A DNA stretch of 36,433 nt from Nitrospirota bacterium. GTDB lineage: Bacteria; Nitrospirota; Thermodesulfovibrionia; Thermodesulfovibrionales; JdFR-88. Below, one piece after another: positions 24,756 through 32,485 of this stretch. The first letter of the stretch is position 1. Each line of letters begins with the position of its first letter. The DNA lies in contig JAKAJM010000020.1 of NCBI GenBank assembly GCA_021813765.1, positions 1-36,433 of the forward strand, written 5' to 3'. The notes under the pieces are model-generated. The model was not told the DNA's origin and did not search any database. It saw only the letters and a program-made list of their open reading frames with translations. A program made the translations under genes and the position numbers.

Positions 24756-26142
24756 GTTCAGGGAAGAATGCGGGGTGTTCGGGGTCTTCGGTCATCCCGA
24801 GGCGGCAAACCTTGTCTATCTTGGGCTTTATGCCCTTCAGCACCGCGGGCAGGAGAGCGCGGGCATCTGCTCCTCGGACGAAAAGCAGCTCCACCTGGAA
24901 AAATCGGTCGGCCTTGTGGCCGACATATTCAATGAAAAACGCCTGAAGAAGCTGCCAGGCTATATGGCGATCGGCCACAACAGATACTCCACGGCAGGCG
25001 GCAGCAATCCTAAAAACGTACAGCCGATACTGGCCAACTTCTCCATGGGCCAGCTCGCCATAGCTCATAATGGCAATCTCATAAACGCCTTCGAGCTGCG
25101 AAAGTCCCTTGAGAAGGAAGGGGCGATATTCCAGTCCACCTCCGACAGCGAGGTGTTCATCCATCTAATCGCCCACACCAGGGAGGAAGACCTTAAAGAC
25201 CGTATAATCATGGCCCTGCGGGAGATAGCGGGCTCCTACAGCCTCATCATCCTCACCGAAAAGAAGCTCATAGCCGTCCGCGACCCCTTCGGCGTCCGGC
25301 CGCTCAGCATCGGGAAGGTAGACGGCGCATACACGGTCAGCTCGGAGACCTGCGCGTTCGACCTCATAGGCGCCGAATACGTAAGGGACGTGGAGCCCGG
25401 CGAAATGGTGGTGATAGACGCTAACGGGCTGACTTCCTACCCAAAGTGCATTGTGGCCCCAAGGCGGGCCTTCTGCGTATTCGAATATATCTACTTCGCC
25501 CGTCCGGACAGCCGTATCTTTGGAGGCCACAGCGTGAACAGCGTGCGCAAGCAACTGGGCAAACAGCTTGCGATAGAGGAGCCTGTTGACGCAGACCTCG
25601 TAATCCCCGTGCCGGACTCCGGCGTCCCCGCGGCCCTTGGCTACTCGGAGCAAAGCGGCATACCTTTTGATTTCGGGCTCATCAGGAACCACTACATAGG
25701 CCGGACCTTCATTGAGCCCAAGCAGAGCATAAGGCATTTCGGGGTGAAAATAAAGCTGAACCCGGTAAGGGACCTCCTTCAGGGCAAGCGGGTCATAGTC
25801 GTAGACGATTCCATAGTGAGAGGGACGACCAGCAAAAAGATCGTAAAAATGCTGCGCGAGGGGGGCAATGTCCGCGAGGTGCACATGAAGATAAGCTCCC
25901 CGCCGACCAAGGGGCCGTGCTTCTACGGCATAGACACCCCGACCAGGCAGGAATTGATAGCCTCAAGCCATAACGTGGAGGAGATACGGCGTTATATAAC
26001 GGCGGACAGCCTGGCCTACCTTAGCATCGAGGGGCTTTTCAAGGCCATACCGGACCCTGACAACTTCTGCAAGGCCTGCTTCAATAATGAATACCCCATA
26101 GTATTCCCGGGCCAGGAAAGCCAGCTGGAGATGATGTTTTAA
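24739..26142 (+). CDS. purF: Amidophosphoribosyltransferase PurF
   Basis: First committed enzyme of purine synthesis, 467 aa, making phosphoribosylamine from PRPP and glutamine. A ten-residue propeptide ([10 protein letters not shown]) precedes Cys11, the N-terminal nucleophile exposed by cleavage (CGVFGVFG). [17 protein letters not shown] and the PRPP loop [16 protein letters not shown] follow. Cys in [14 protein letters not shown] and the CKAC pair near the C-terminus fit the [4Fe-4S] form of the enzyme (Bacillus type). The start is GTG at 24739 inside the end of purL, so the two are probably co-translated. Confidence 0.96.
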   Translation: MWNQDKFREECGVFGVFGHPEAANLVYLGLYALQHRGQESAGICSSDEKQLHLEKSVGLVADIFNEKRLKKLPGYMAIGHNRYSTAGGSNPKNVQPILANFSMGQLAIAHNGNLINAFELRKSLEKEGAIFQSTSDSEVFIHLIAHTREEDLKDRIIMALREIAGSYSLIILTEKKLIAVRDPFGVRPLSIGKVDGAYTVSSETCAFDLIGAEYVRDVEPGEMVVIDANGLTSYPKCIVAPRRAFCVFEYIYFARPDSRIFGGHSVNSVRKQLGKQLAIEEPVDADLVIPVPDSGVPAALGYSEQSGIPFDFGLIRNHYIGRTFIEPKQSIRHFGVKIKLNPVRDLLQGKRVIVVDDSIVRGTTSKKIVKMLREGGNVREVHMKISSPPTKGPCFYGIDTPTRQELIASSHNVEEIRRYITADSLAYLSIEGLFKAIPDPDNFCKACFNNEYPIVFPGQESQLEMMF

Positions 26143-26304
26143 AAACAGCTTCTTTTCCGTTTCGCCTCCATCATCCGGGCGCCTGAAATCCTGATACCTT
26201 ACTGCTTTTTGAGCCCTCCCATACTCGAAATTTCTCCGCGGATTATTTAATATAGATTCTTATATCTGCAACTATCTTTGATCTGACAAAAAAGGAGGCC
26301 GGGA

Positions 26305-26787
26305 ATGCCCGAAGAAAAAAAGAAGGAAGCCGAACTGGACGCATCTTCACTTAAAGGTTACAAGGAAAAAGTCGCCCCCGCCATGAAGGGGACGCTTACA
26401 TGGGAAAGGGACCTCATCTTTCACGGCCGCACCCAGCGCGGCTATGAGGTGGACTTCGACGCGAAGATAGAATGGGGCTGCGCGCCTACGGAAAGCCTTC
26501 TTCTTTCGCTGGCTGGCTGCATGGCCATAGACACGGTCTCATTCCTGCAGAAGATGAGGGGGGAGATCTCCGATTTCAAGATAGACATCATAGGCGAAAG
26601 GAACCCCACCCCGCCCCAGTATTTCACCCGCGTCCAGATGGTGCTGACCATCACGGGCAGGAACATAACGGAAAAACAGGTGAAAAAAGCGGTTGCCCTT
26701 TCGCATGAAAAATACTGCTCCGTCTATCACAGCATGAGAAAAGACATGGAAGTAATTGTGGATTACGTGTTGAACACGGAAGAGTAA
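26305..26787 (+). CDS. OsmC/Ohr-family protein
   Basis: Small cytoplasmic protein of 160 aa in the OsmC/YhfA group. GTLTWERDLIFHGRTQRGYEVDFD is followed by GCAPTESLLLSLAGCMAIDTVSFLQKM, where the Cys in LAGC occupies the peroxidatic position, and the second conserved Cys lies in HEKYCSVYHSMRKD. Members reduce organic hydroperoxides or bind lipids or thiols. ATG 26305 has an AAAGGAGG Shine-Dalgarno 7 nt upstream. It stands alone and is convergent with selA. The 162 nt before it hold no gene. Confidence 0.88.
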   Translation: MPEEKKKEAELDASSLKGYKEKVAPAMKGTLTWERDLIFHGRTQRGYEVDFDAKIEWGCAPTESLLLSLAGCMAIDTVSFLQKMRGEISDFKIDIIGERNPTPPQYFTRVQMVLTITGRNITEKQVKKAVALSHEKYCSVYHSMRKDMEVIVDYVLNTEE

Positions 26788-26813
26788 GGTTTTTCCCTAA
26801 CCCGCCCTTTAAT

Positions 26814-26836
26814 GTGTGGGGGCTCAGCCCCCACAC
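26814..26836. repeat. Strong inverted repeat between osmC and selA
   Basis: GTGTGGGGGCT and its exact complement AGCCCCCACAC flank a single base, giving a very stable hairpin between two convergent genes. No T-tract follows on either strand, so it may be a REP-like unit or a hairpin that protects transcript ends rather than a standard terminator. Confidence 0.5.
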
Positions 26837-26864
26837 CCACGGGAATCAAAAAATCTGATCAACC

Positions 26865-28262
26865 TTACTGCAGGATCCCGTTAAGGCGCTCCGCCACCGT
26901 CTGCACCTCGTCATCGGCAATGGTCCTTGCATCAAGAACAAGGGCGTCCTCTTTTATCCTGGCGATAACCGGCGGGGAGCCTGTCCTCAGCTTCTCTTCC
27001 ATCCGGTTTGGCGAAAGCAGGTTTTTGCTCCGGACGGAAACGCAAAAGGTCCGCAGGCTCACGCCTGGCAGCGAGCCGCCGCCTGCCTCGGAAAAATCCT
27101 CCACCACCTCTATGAAAATGCCCTCTTTCGCCCTGATCCCGGAGGCAAGCCTTCCGGCCCTTTCACGAATGGACTCCGGGCTTTCAAGCAGCATCCTCAG
27201 AGTGGGGATCTCCGTCTGTGCCTTTTCCTCGTCCGCATACGCAAAGAAGGTGGCCTGCAGGGCGGCCAACGTCATTTTGTCTATCCTAAGCGCCCTTGCC
27301 AGCGGGTTCTGGTTCATTTTTTCTATCACCTGCGGCTTTCCGGCAGCGATACCCGCCTGAGGTCCGCCAAGGAGCTTGTCCCCGCTGAAGGTGACAAGGT
27401 CCACGCCGGTCTGCACGACCTCTCTCACGACAGGCTCCGACCCCACACCCCGGGTCCTGAGATCGAACAGGCATCCGCTCCCCAGGTCAAACATCACCGG
27501 TATGGAATTTTTCCCGCCAAGGGCCACAAGCTCCTCCACGGACACATCCGATGTAAAGCCTGTGATCCTGTAATTTGACTGGTGCACCTTCAGGATAAGC
27601 GCGGTCTCATCGCAAATCGCCCTTTCATAGTCCCTCAAGTGCGTCTTGTTGGTCGTGCCCACCTCCCGCAGGACGGCACCGCTCTGAGCCATAACGTCAG
27701 GCACGCGGAAGGAGCCGCCTATCTCCACAAGCTCTCCGCGGGAGACTATCACTTCCTTTCCTTTTGCCAGAGAGGAGAGCGCCAGAAGGACGGCAGCGGC
27801 GTTGTTGTTGACGACAGTGGCGTCCGGAGCGCCGGTGATCTCCTTTATCAGTTCCCGCAGATGGGCATACCGTTTGCCCCTTTTCCCTTCCTCAAGGTTG
27901 TATTCGAGGTTGGAATACCCCTTTGATATCTCTACCACACCCTTGAGCGCGGCCTCCGAAAGCGGGGCCCTTCCCAGGTTGGTGTGCAGGACAACGCCGG
28001 TTGCGTTTATTGCCGCCCGAAGGCTTGGGGCCACGTAGCCCTGTATCAGGCATTCGATGCCGCGCGATATGGAGGCTGGGTCCGTTTCCGGCGATCCTCC
28101 TTTCCTTATCGCGCTTCTAAGGCTCTCGATGTGCTCCCTTATGCCCTTGAGCACAAACCTTCTTGGATAGAGGGAAAGCCAGTTGCGGCCATCCGGGCCC
28201 TTGAGCATCTCGTCAACGCTTGGGAGGCTTTTAAGGCGCGTCTTCATGTCCGTCGTTTCCAT
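26865..28262 (-). CDS. selA: L-seryl-tRNA(Sec) selenium transferase
   Basis: PLP enzyme, 465 aa from ATG 28262, converting Ser-tRNA(Sec) to Sec-tRNA(Sec) with selenophosphate. The PLP lysine lies in FSGDKLLGGPQAG (Lys296 with this start, essentially the E. coli position). LPSVDEMLK at the N-terminus and NATGVVLHTNLGRAPLS near 86-102 are typical. ATG 28247 (MKTRLKSLPS) is an alternative, but a good promoter ends 6 nt before 28262. The frame further left to 28319 lies over the promoter and looks non-coding. selB, selC and selD are not in the window. Confidence 0.94.
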   Translation of the reverse strand: METTDMKTRLKSLPSVDEMLKGPDGRNWLSLYPRRFVLKGIREHIESLRSAIRKGGSPETDPASISRGIECLIQGYVAPSLRAAINATGVVLHTNLGRAPLSEAALKGVVEISKGYSNLEYNLEEGKRGKRYAHLRELIKEITGAPDATVVNNNAAAVLLALSSLAKGKEVIVSRGELVEIGGSFRVPDVMAQSGAVLREVGTTNKTHLRDYERAICDETALILKVHQSNYRITGFTSDVSVEELVALGGKNSIPVMFDLGSGCLFDLRTRGVGSEPVVREVVQTGVDLVTFSGDKLLGGPQAGIAAGKPQVIEKMNQNPLARALRIDKMTLAALQATFFAYADEEKAQTEIPTLRMLLESPESIRERAGRLASGIRAKEGIFIEVVEDFSEAGGGSLPGVSLRTFCVSVRSKNLLSPNRMEEKLRTGSPPVIARIKEDALVLDARTIADDEVQTVAERLNGILQ

Positions 28263-28268
28263 CCCGTT

Positions 28269-28297
28269 AGTATCCAATACGGGCAGGCTTTCGTCAA
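28269..28297 (-). promoter_or_regulatory. Promoter of selA
   Basis: TTGACG (28297-28292) and GATACT (28274-28269) are 17 nt apart on the minus strand. Six bases separate the -10 from ATG 28262, so the transcript should begin at or beside the start codon. It lies between the stop of the MgtE-like gene and selA. Confidence 0.6.
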
Positions 28298-28336
28298 GGG
28301 GAGGAGGCACCGGCCTCAAACCGGTCAGAAACAGGC

Positions 28337-29614
28337 TCAGACAAACCGGTGTTTTAGGTTCATGACGTCACGATAAAGGATAATGCCCAATATCACTTCA
28401 TTTTCATCTGTAACCGGGATGGAGCGGAAGTTGTAACGGGCAAACATTTCAGCCGCCTCATCAAGCGTATTGTCCGGCTTTAAGCTGATAACGCTGGTTG
28501 TCATTATGTCAGAAAGCTTATCGTTAAGCTCGGCCTGAAGCACCTCTTTTATGTCCAGGACCCCAACCAATGTGTCTTTTTCACCGGCTACATAGATATA
28601 CGCGATCTCGTCCTTGTCTTTTGCCATGTCTTTAAATTGAGAAAGCACCTGGCTAACCGTGGTATCAGGAGGAAGTTTGATGAAGTGTGATGTGGTCAAA
28701 TTAGTGATTTTCTCCTCCTGCTTGTCAAGCAAATGCTGTATCTTGTGTGCATTCTCTTTATCTATTAACTCAAGTATCCCATCGGCCTCCGCCGCAGGCA
28801 GAATGGAAAGGATATCCGCCGCCTGAGCGGGTGTCATGTCATTTATAAGCTCTGCCGCCCTTTCCTTCTTGATGGATGATATCAATGTCCTTTGTACCCT
28901 TGGTTCGATCTCTTCCAGGGTATCTGATGCATGCCCTGTCTCCAGCTCATTGAATATGGCAAGCCGCTGTTCCTCGCTCAGTTCTTCCAGGATGTCGGCC
29001 AGGTCGATCGGATTAATATCAGAAAGTTTTTCCTTAAGTATCCTCAGCTTGACGGCCCCCCTGAATCTGCCTATATCCTCCGGGAGCGGCTGGACATAGG
29101 ACCATGACAGGGTCTCTTTCTTAAGCAGATTAGTGCCGCTAAAAAGCAATTTCATAATTGGCTTAAGGCCCAGTCTTTTGAACAACGCATAACGGCTGAA
29201 ATCGACATCCGTAACATAAAGGACGCGGTTGCGAAGAACAAGTTTCACATCATAGACAACATCAACCTCGTTGTCATCCATATCGATAACTTTCTTGTCC
29301 AGAATGTGGTCATTCAGCAACACCTGGGACTCTGCCGGTTCGCCTTCATATTTTTCAAGGGAATCCAGATCAACCGTGATGCGGCACGGGTTTATGCTGG
29401 ATACCCGCTCCCAGGGCACCATTAGCGGCTTATGGCCGAAAGGGCGGGCCACATACAAATGGGTCACTGTAGGAAGTTTCTCGTGCTCGCGTATGGCTAT
29501 ATCGCGCAGCTTCCCGATTTTCTTTTCATTATTGAGTATCTTTATGCCGATCAGGTCGCTAAGAAAATAAACGGACCCGGCCAGTTCGTGGTTTTTTTCG
29601 TTCACGGTGTACAT
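28337..29614 (-). CDS. Soluble PRC-barrel / MgtE_N / tandem CBS protein (Mg2+ sensor without channel)
   Basis: Cytoplasmic protein of 425 aa with no membrane segment. Residues about 12-140 form two PRC-barrel-like units (IGIKILNNEKKIGKLRDI and KKVIDMDDNEVDVVYDVKLV). Residues 195-300 match the MgtE N-terminal superhelix (LSDINPIDLADILEELSEEQ, MTPAQAADILSILPAAEAD). Residues 304-365 and 368-425 are a CBS pair (IMTTSVISLKPDNTLDEAAEMF, FRSIPVTDENEVILG). In MgtE this module binds Mg2+ and closes the pore; here the pore is missing and the protein ends right after CBS2. It follows the NRAMP-like gene and a 58-aa membrane protein on the same strand, so control of that transporter in trans is the natural hypothesis. 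Confidence 0.85.
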   Translation of the reverse strand: MYTVNEKNHELAGSVYFLSDLIGIKILNNEKKIGKLRDIAIREHEKLPTVTHLYVARPFGHKPLMVPWERVSSINPCRITVDLDSLEKYEGEPAESQVLLNDHILDKKVIDMDDNEVDVVYDVKLVLRNRVLYVTDVDFSRYALFKRLGLKPIMKLLFSGTNLLKKETLSWSYVQPLPEDIGRFRGAVKLRILKEKLSDINPIDLADILEELSEEQRLAIFNELETGHASDTLEEIEPRVQRTLISSIKKERAAELINDMTPAQAADILSILPAAEADGILELIDKENAHKIQHLLDKQEEKITNLTTSHFIKLPPDTTVSQVLSQFKDMAKDKDEIAYIYVAGEKDTLVGVLDIKEVLQAELNDKLSDIMTTSVISLKPDNTLDEAAEMFARYNFRSIPVTDENEVILGIILYRDVMNLKHRFV

Positions 29615-29630
29615 GTCCTTATCACCCCCC

Positions 29631-29807
29631 CTATTGCACGAGAGTTATGAATTTATAAAACAGCAGACATACCAGGAAAATCAAATAGAGCCTGAGGAAC
29701 AATAAAGAAATTTTGACCCCTTTAGACATCTCCACGTTGGGGTGCGCATATTTTTTGTTGATCTCACGAATCTTTGCGTAATTATGTTTAAAAAAATTCT
29801 TTATCAT
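29631..29807 (-). CDS. 58-residue single-TM protein between the transporter and the MgtE-like sensor
   Basis: Small membrane protein. It opens MIKNFFKHNYAKIREINKKY, a basic cytosolic head with a run of conserved-looking charged residues, continues with AHPNVEMSKGVK, and ends in one hydrophobic helix (about residues 33-55, ISLLFLRLYLIFLVCLLFYK). ATG 29807 has GGGGAG about 10 nt upstream. It starts 15 nt after the transporter stop and ends 16 nt before the sensor ATG, so it is part of the operon. I do not recognise it; an adaptor or stabilising subunit is likely by position and size. Confidence 0.72.
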   Translation of the reverse strand: MIKNFFKHNYAKIREINKKYAHPNVEMSKGVKISLLFLRLYLIFLVCLLFYKFITLVQ

Positions 29808-29822
29808 TATTTTTTATCTCCC

Positions 29823-31091
29823 CTATTTAAGCACATTAGGAAACATCGTGCTCACACCATATATGCTAGATATTATGATGATCGCCACCACTATCGCCAC
29901 ATTGATAATGTTTTGCGACAGCGTGTTGGTATATTCGCCCATGGTCTTTTTATTATTTAAAAGCAGTATCAAAAAAACCAGCGCGGCGGGCAGCAGGGTC
30001 ACGGCCACGACCTGAACGAAAAGGGTTATAAGCACCAAAGGGGCCTTGGGGATGAGCACCACTATGCCTGCAGTAATCAATAGCAAGAAATAGAGCCCGT
30101 AGAACCAGGGGGCCTCTTTTATCTTGTAATTCAGTGAATGCGCCCAGCCAAATACTTCTCCAAATGCCCATGAGCTGGCCAGGGAAATACATATCGCGCC
30201 CAGAAAACCGGCATCAAAGAGTCCGATGGCCATAAAAGTCCCTACATATTTGTTGATTTTCATGAGCATCACGGAAGCCTGGGCCGCATCTTCTATATTG
30301 ATCCCTTTCAGCACGGTGCCCGTAACAATGATGATGAAGATGGCGACCACGCCGGTGAGAAAAGAACCAACGTACGTATCCACCCTGCCCCAGGGTATGT
30401 CCTTCTCCTTAAGAGACTTGTCCACCACCGAGCTTTGCTGAAAAAAGAGCATCCAGGGGGCTATGGTGGTCCCTATATTGGCCATGAGGAAAAAGAAAAG
30501 GTCGTTATTCAACCCGCCCGGGAAATTGGGCACGATCCCTTGGTAAACTATATCCGTCACGGACGGATGGACCATAAAAGCGCCAGGAATATAGATCAGA
30601 TTCATCGCGCAAAAAAGCAGCGTGATCTTCTCCCATGTCCAGTAGCTTCCGTTTAAAACCATGATGCCCATGATCACGCAGATGCCAATTACGGTGATAT
30701 ATGGAGAAACACCAAAAATTTTGAGAGCGGCCGCCATGCCGATAAACTCGGTCACCATGGTAAGCCAGTTCACGACCATCAGGTCGGCAAGCGAGAACCA
30801 GCCCCAGAAAGACCCGAATCCTTCGAATATGGCCTCGGCATGGCCCCGCTTTGTCACGGCGCCAAGCCGCACCGTCATTTCCTGAACGTAATAGCAGACC
30901 GGCACAAGCAGCACTATAAGCCATATCAGGTTATATCCGTATTTTGCGCCGGTGGCCGCATATGTAGTGATGCCGCCTGCATCGTTGTCGGCTATCATCA
31001 CTATAATGCCCGGTCCCGAGATGATCAAAAAAAGGCTGACCGCCTTTATTATTCTCCGGTATCGATAATACAGCCTTGCAAAAAAATTCAT
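29823..31091 (-). CDS. NRAMP-superfamily divalent metal transporter with non-canonical ligand motifs
   Basis: Inner-membrane transporter of 422 aa, about 11 helices, with the NRAMP fold. Helix 1 reads PGIIVMIADNDAGGITTY: the canonical DPGN becomes DAGG, keeping the Asp but losing Pro and Asn. Helix 6 reads GTTIAPWMLFFQQSS: MPH becomes APW (residues 211-213), losing the Met thioether and His. QEMTVRLGAVTKRGHAE resembles the helix 2-3 region of the family. ATG 31091 has AAGGGG 6 nt upstream. Published work on NRAMP shows the Met excludes Ca2+ and Mg2+, so its absence suggests broader or Mg2+ selectivity. The two following genes encode a tiny membrane protein and an MgtE-type sensor. Confidence 0.85.
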   Translation of the reverse strand: MNFFARLYYRYRRIIKAVSLFLIISGPGIIVMIADNDAGGITTYAATGAKYGYNLIWLIVLLVPVCYYVQEMTVRLGAVTKRGHAEAIFEGFGSFWGWFSLADLMVVNWLTMVTEFIGMAAALKIFGVSPYITVIGICVIMGIMVLNGSYWTWEKITLLFCAMNLIYIPGAFMVHPSVTDIVYQGIVPNFPGGLNNDLFFFLMANIGTTIAPWMLFFQQSSVVDKSLKEKDIPWGRVDTYVGSFLTGVVAIFIIIVTGTVLKGINIEDAAQASVMLMKINKYVGTFMAIGLFDAGFLGAICISLASSWAFGEVFGWAHSLNYKIKEAPWFYGLYFLLLITAGIVVLIPKAPLVLITLFVQVVAVTLLPAALVFLILLLNNKKTMGEYTNTLSQNIINVAIVVAIIIISSIYGVSTMFPNVLK

Positions 31092-31104
31092 TGTTCACCC
31101 CTTC

Positions 31105-31122
31105 CTGATAAAAATTTATCAG
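31105..31122. promoter_or_regulatory. Palindrome CTGATAAA-AA-TTTATCAG before the NRAMP gene
   Basis: A perfect 8-bp inverted repeat placed between the leader terminator and the Shine-Dalgarno. It overlaps a possible second promoter (TTGCGA then TAAATT with a TG extension, 18-nt spacer). It is nearly the same as the palindrome upstream of ald, and resembles a Fur-family box with one extra central base. Confidence 0.5.
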
Positions 31123-31141
31123 TAATCCTGCGCATCCTCGC

Positions 31142-31173
31142 AAAAAAATCAGCGCTTCAGAAATTCCTGAAGC
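31142..31173 (-). terminator. Terminator or attenuator hairpin inside the NRAMP leader
   Basis: A 7-bp stem GCTTCAG/CTGAAGC with a 6-nt loop (31173-31154) is followed after five bases by seven T residues (31148-31142). It lies between the upstream promoter and the transporter ATG, so it would stop most transcripts unless bypassed. Other T-runs at about 31186-31210 and 31241-31246 precede it. Confidence 0.6.
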
Positions 31174-31275
31174 CCTTCTTGTTCCAAAAAAATAAAAATA
31201 CCGGTAAAAAAGCGGCCGGATGCCCAAAGAGGTTACGGCGAAAAAAGACGGGAACGGGCAGGTGTCAGAGAGCTT

Positions 31276-31359
31276 TCAGGGTAAGGTGCACGATGGACAC
31301 GCCACCACGCCCGTCAGTATATTTCCGTAACTACAGTGACTACTTGGGTCGCCGTCCAT
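31276..31359 (-). CDS. 27-codon leader reading frame upstream of the NRAMP operon
   Basis: ATG 31359 has a perfect AAGGAGGTG Shine-Dalgarno. The peptide begins MDGDPSSHCSYGNIL and has three Cys, two as CPSC near its end. It lies about 35 nt downstream of the predicted start site and is followed by the attenuator-like hairpin. AGGTGTCA at its ribosome site (31367-31360) is complementary to TGACACCT (31267-31260), and ATGGAC at its start (31359-31354) to GTCCAT (31298-31293). It could be a regulatory leader peptide or a small independent gene. Structured RNA without translation is the main alternative. Confidence 0.45.
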   Translation of the reverse strand: MDGDPSSHCSYGNILTGVVACPSCTLP

Positions 31360-31400
31360 TGACACCTCCTTGAATGGGATTTATTTGAGGTTTGAACAAC

Positions 31401-31430
31401 AGTATAAAAAACCCAAATTGACTATGTCAA
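31401..31430 (-). promoter_or_regulatory. Promoter of the NRAMP leader transcript, with dyad at the -35
   Basis: TTGACA (31430-31425) and TATACT (31406-31401) are 18 nt apart on the minus strand; the start site would be near 31394, about 300 nt before the transporter ATG. The -35 is half of a perfect dyad TTGAC-ATA-GTCAA (31418-31430), a possible operator. It overlaps the dinB stop codon. Confidence 0.65.
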
Positions 31431-32479
31431 CCACCCTTACTTTTTCTTCTGAGGCCGGTCACCCTTGCGCCAACAAGCCTCACCTTCTTCTTAAGCTCCA
31501 TGCGGCCCAGGCATTCGAATGCGGCCTTCCTCAGGACGTCCAGGTCGTCAGTCCACGAGGCAAGCGTCCTTGCCCTTGTCAGGGTACTGAAATCCCCGAA
31601 CCTGATCTTTACGGTCACGGTCCTTGCCTCGTAGCCTCCCTCACGCATGGAGCCGGCCACGTCCCTCAAAAGAAAGGCGAGGGACCTTGCCACTGCCTGC
31701 CATTCGCTTACGTCAAGCTCGAAGGTCTCCTCCCTGCTTATGGACTTTGGCTGCCATTCAGTGATGATGGGGCTTTCATGTATGCCTCTTGAGGCGTCAT
31801 AGAGGTACAGGCCGAAAGACTTGCCAAGCCGGTCCTGCAGCCATTCGAGCCCCTTTGCCGCAATGTCACCGATCGTGTTTATGCCAAGTTCCTTCAGACA
31901 GGCCTCCGTTTTTGGCCCTACGCCCGGAAGTTTCCTCGCCCCGAGGGGCCATATCAGCCTCTCCACGTCTTCCATCCGTATGATGGTAAGCCCATCCGGC
32001 TTTTGCAGGTCGGACGCCATCTTTGCCAACAGCTTGTTTGGCGCGATGCCCACGGAGCAGGTAAGCCCCGTCTCGCGAAATACCCGCTCTTTTATCAGCA
32101 TGGCCGTCTCCTCGGGCGGCCCGGGCCGTGATGATATGTCCAGGTATGCCTCGTCGATCCCCACATCCTCCATAAGCGGGCTTACCTCGAAGAGTATTTT
32201 TTTTATCTTTACGGAAACCCTCGAGTACTCGTTATAATCCACCGGCAGGAAGATGCAGGCAGGGCACAGTTTTAGCGCGGTCCTCAAAGGCATAGCGGAA
32301 TGGACCCCGAATTTCCTGGCTTCATAGGAAGCGGTGGACACGACCCCTCGCTTCGTGGGGTCTCCGTCCCCGCCGATGACAACCGGCCTTCCCTTCAGCT
32401 CCGGCCGCCTCAGCATCTCCACCGATGCAAAAAAGGCGTCCATGTCCACGTGCAGTATAGTGCATGCCTTACCGTCCAT
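31427..32479 (-). CDS. dinB: DNA polymerase IV (Y family)
   Basis: Error-prone translesion polymerase, 350 aa. The catalytic motifs are intact: HVDMDAFFASVEM near residue 10, GVVSTASYEARKFGV, and VGIDEAYLDIS near 100. Helix-hairpin-helix and little-finger regions follow (LPGVGPKTEACLKELGI, then ARTVTVKIRFGDFSTLTR). The frame is open 42 codons further upstream, but ATG 32479 gives the family start MDGKACTILHVDMD. TATACT lies six bases before this ATG, with no Shine-Dalgarno and no obvious LexA box. The C-terminus lacks a clear clamp-binding motif and ends RRKSKGG. Confidence 0.94.
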   Translation of the reverse strand: MDGKACTILHVDMDAFFASVEMLRRPELKGRPVVIGGDGDPTKRGVVSTASYEARKFGVHSAMPLRTALKLCPACIFLPVDYNEYSRVSVKIKKILFEVSPLMEDVGIDEAYLDISSRPGPPEETAMLIKERVFRETGLTCSVGIAPNKLLAKMASDLQKPDGLTIIRMEDVERLIWPLGARKLPGVGPKTEACLKELGINTIGDIAAKGLEWLQDRLGKSFGLYLYDASRGIHESPIITEWQPKSISREETFELDVSEWQAVARSLAFLLRDVAGSMREGGYEARTVTVKIRFGDFSTLTRARTLASWTDDLDVLRKAAFECLGRMELKKKVRLVGARVTGLRRKSKGG

Positions 32480-32485
32480 AATTCC

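Noticed and set aside
31220..31330. 36-codon plus-strand frame (begins MPKEVTAKKDGNGQ) opposite the NRAMP leader
   Set aside because: It has a weak ribosome site and no promoter on that strand, while the opposite strand has a promoter, perfect Shine-Dalgarno and terminator. Kept only as an alternative explanation of the region.
31092..31400. M-box or yybP-ykoY riboswitch identity for the NRAMP leader
   Set aside because: The conserved core sequences of these classes that I know are not present, so I describe only an unclassified structured leader.
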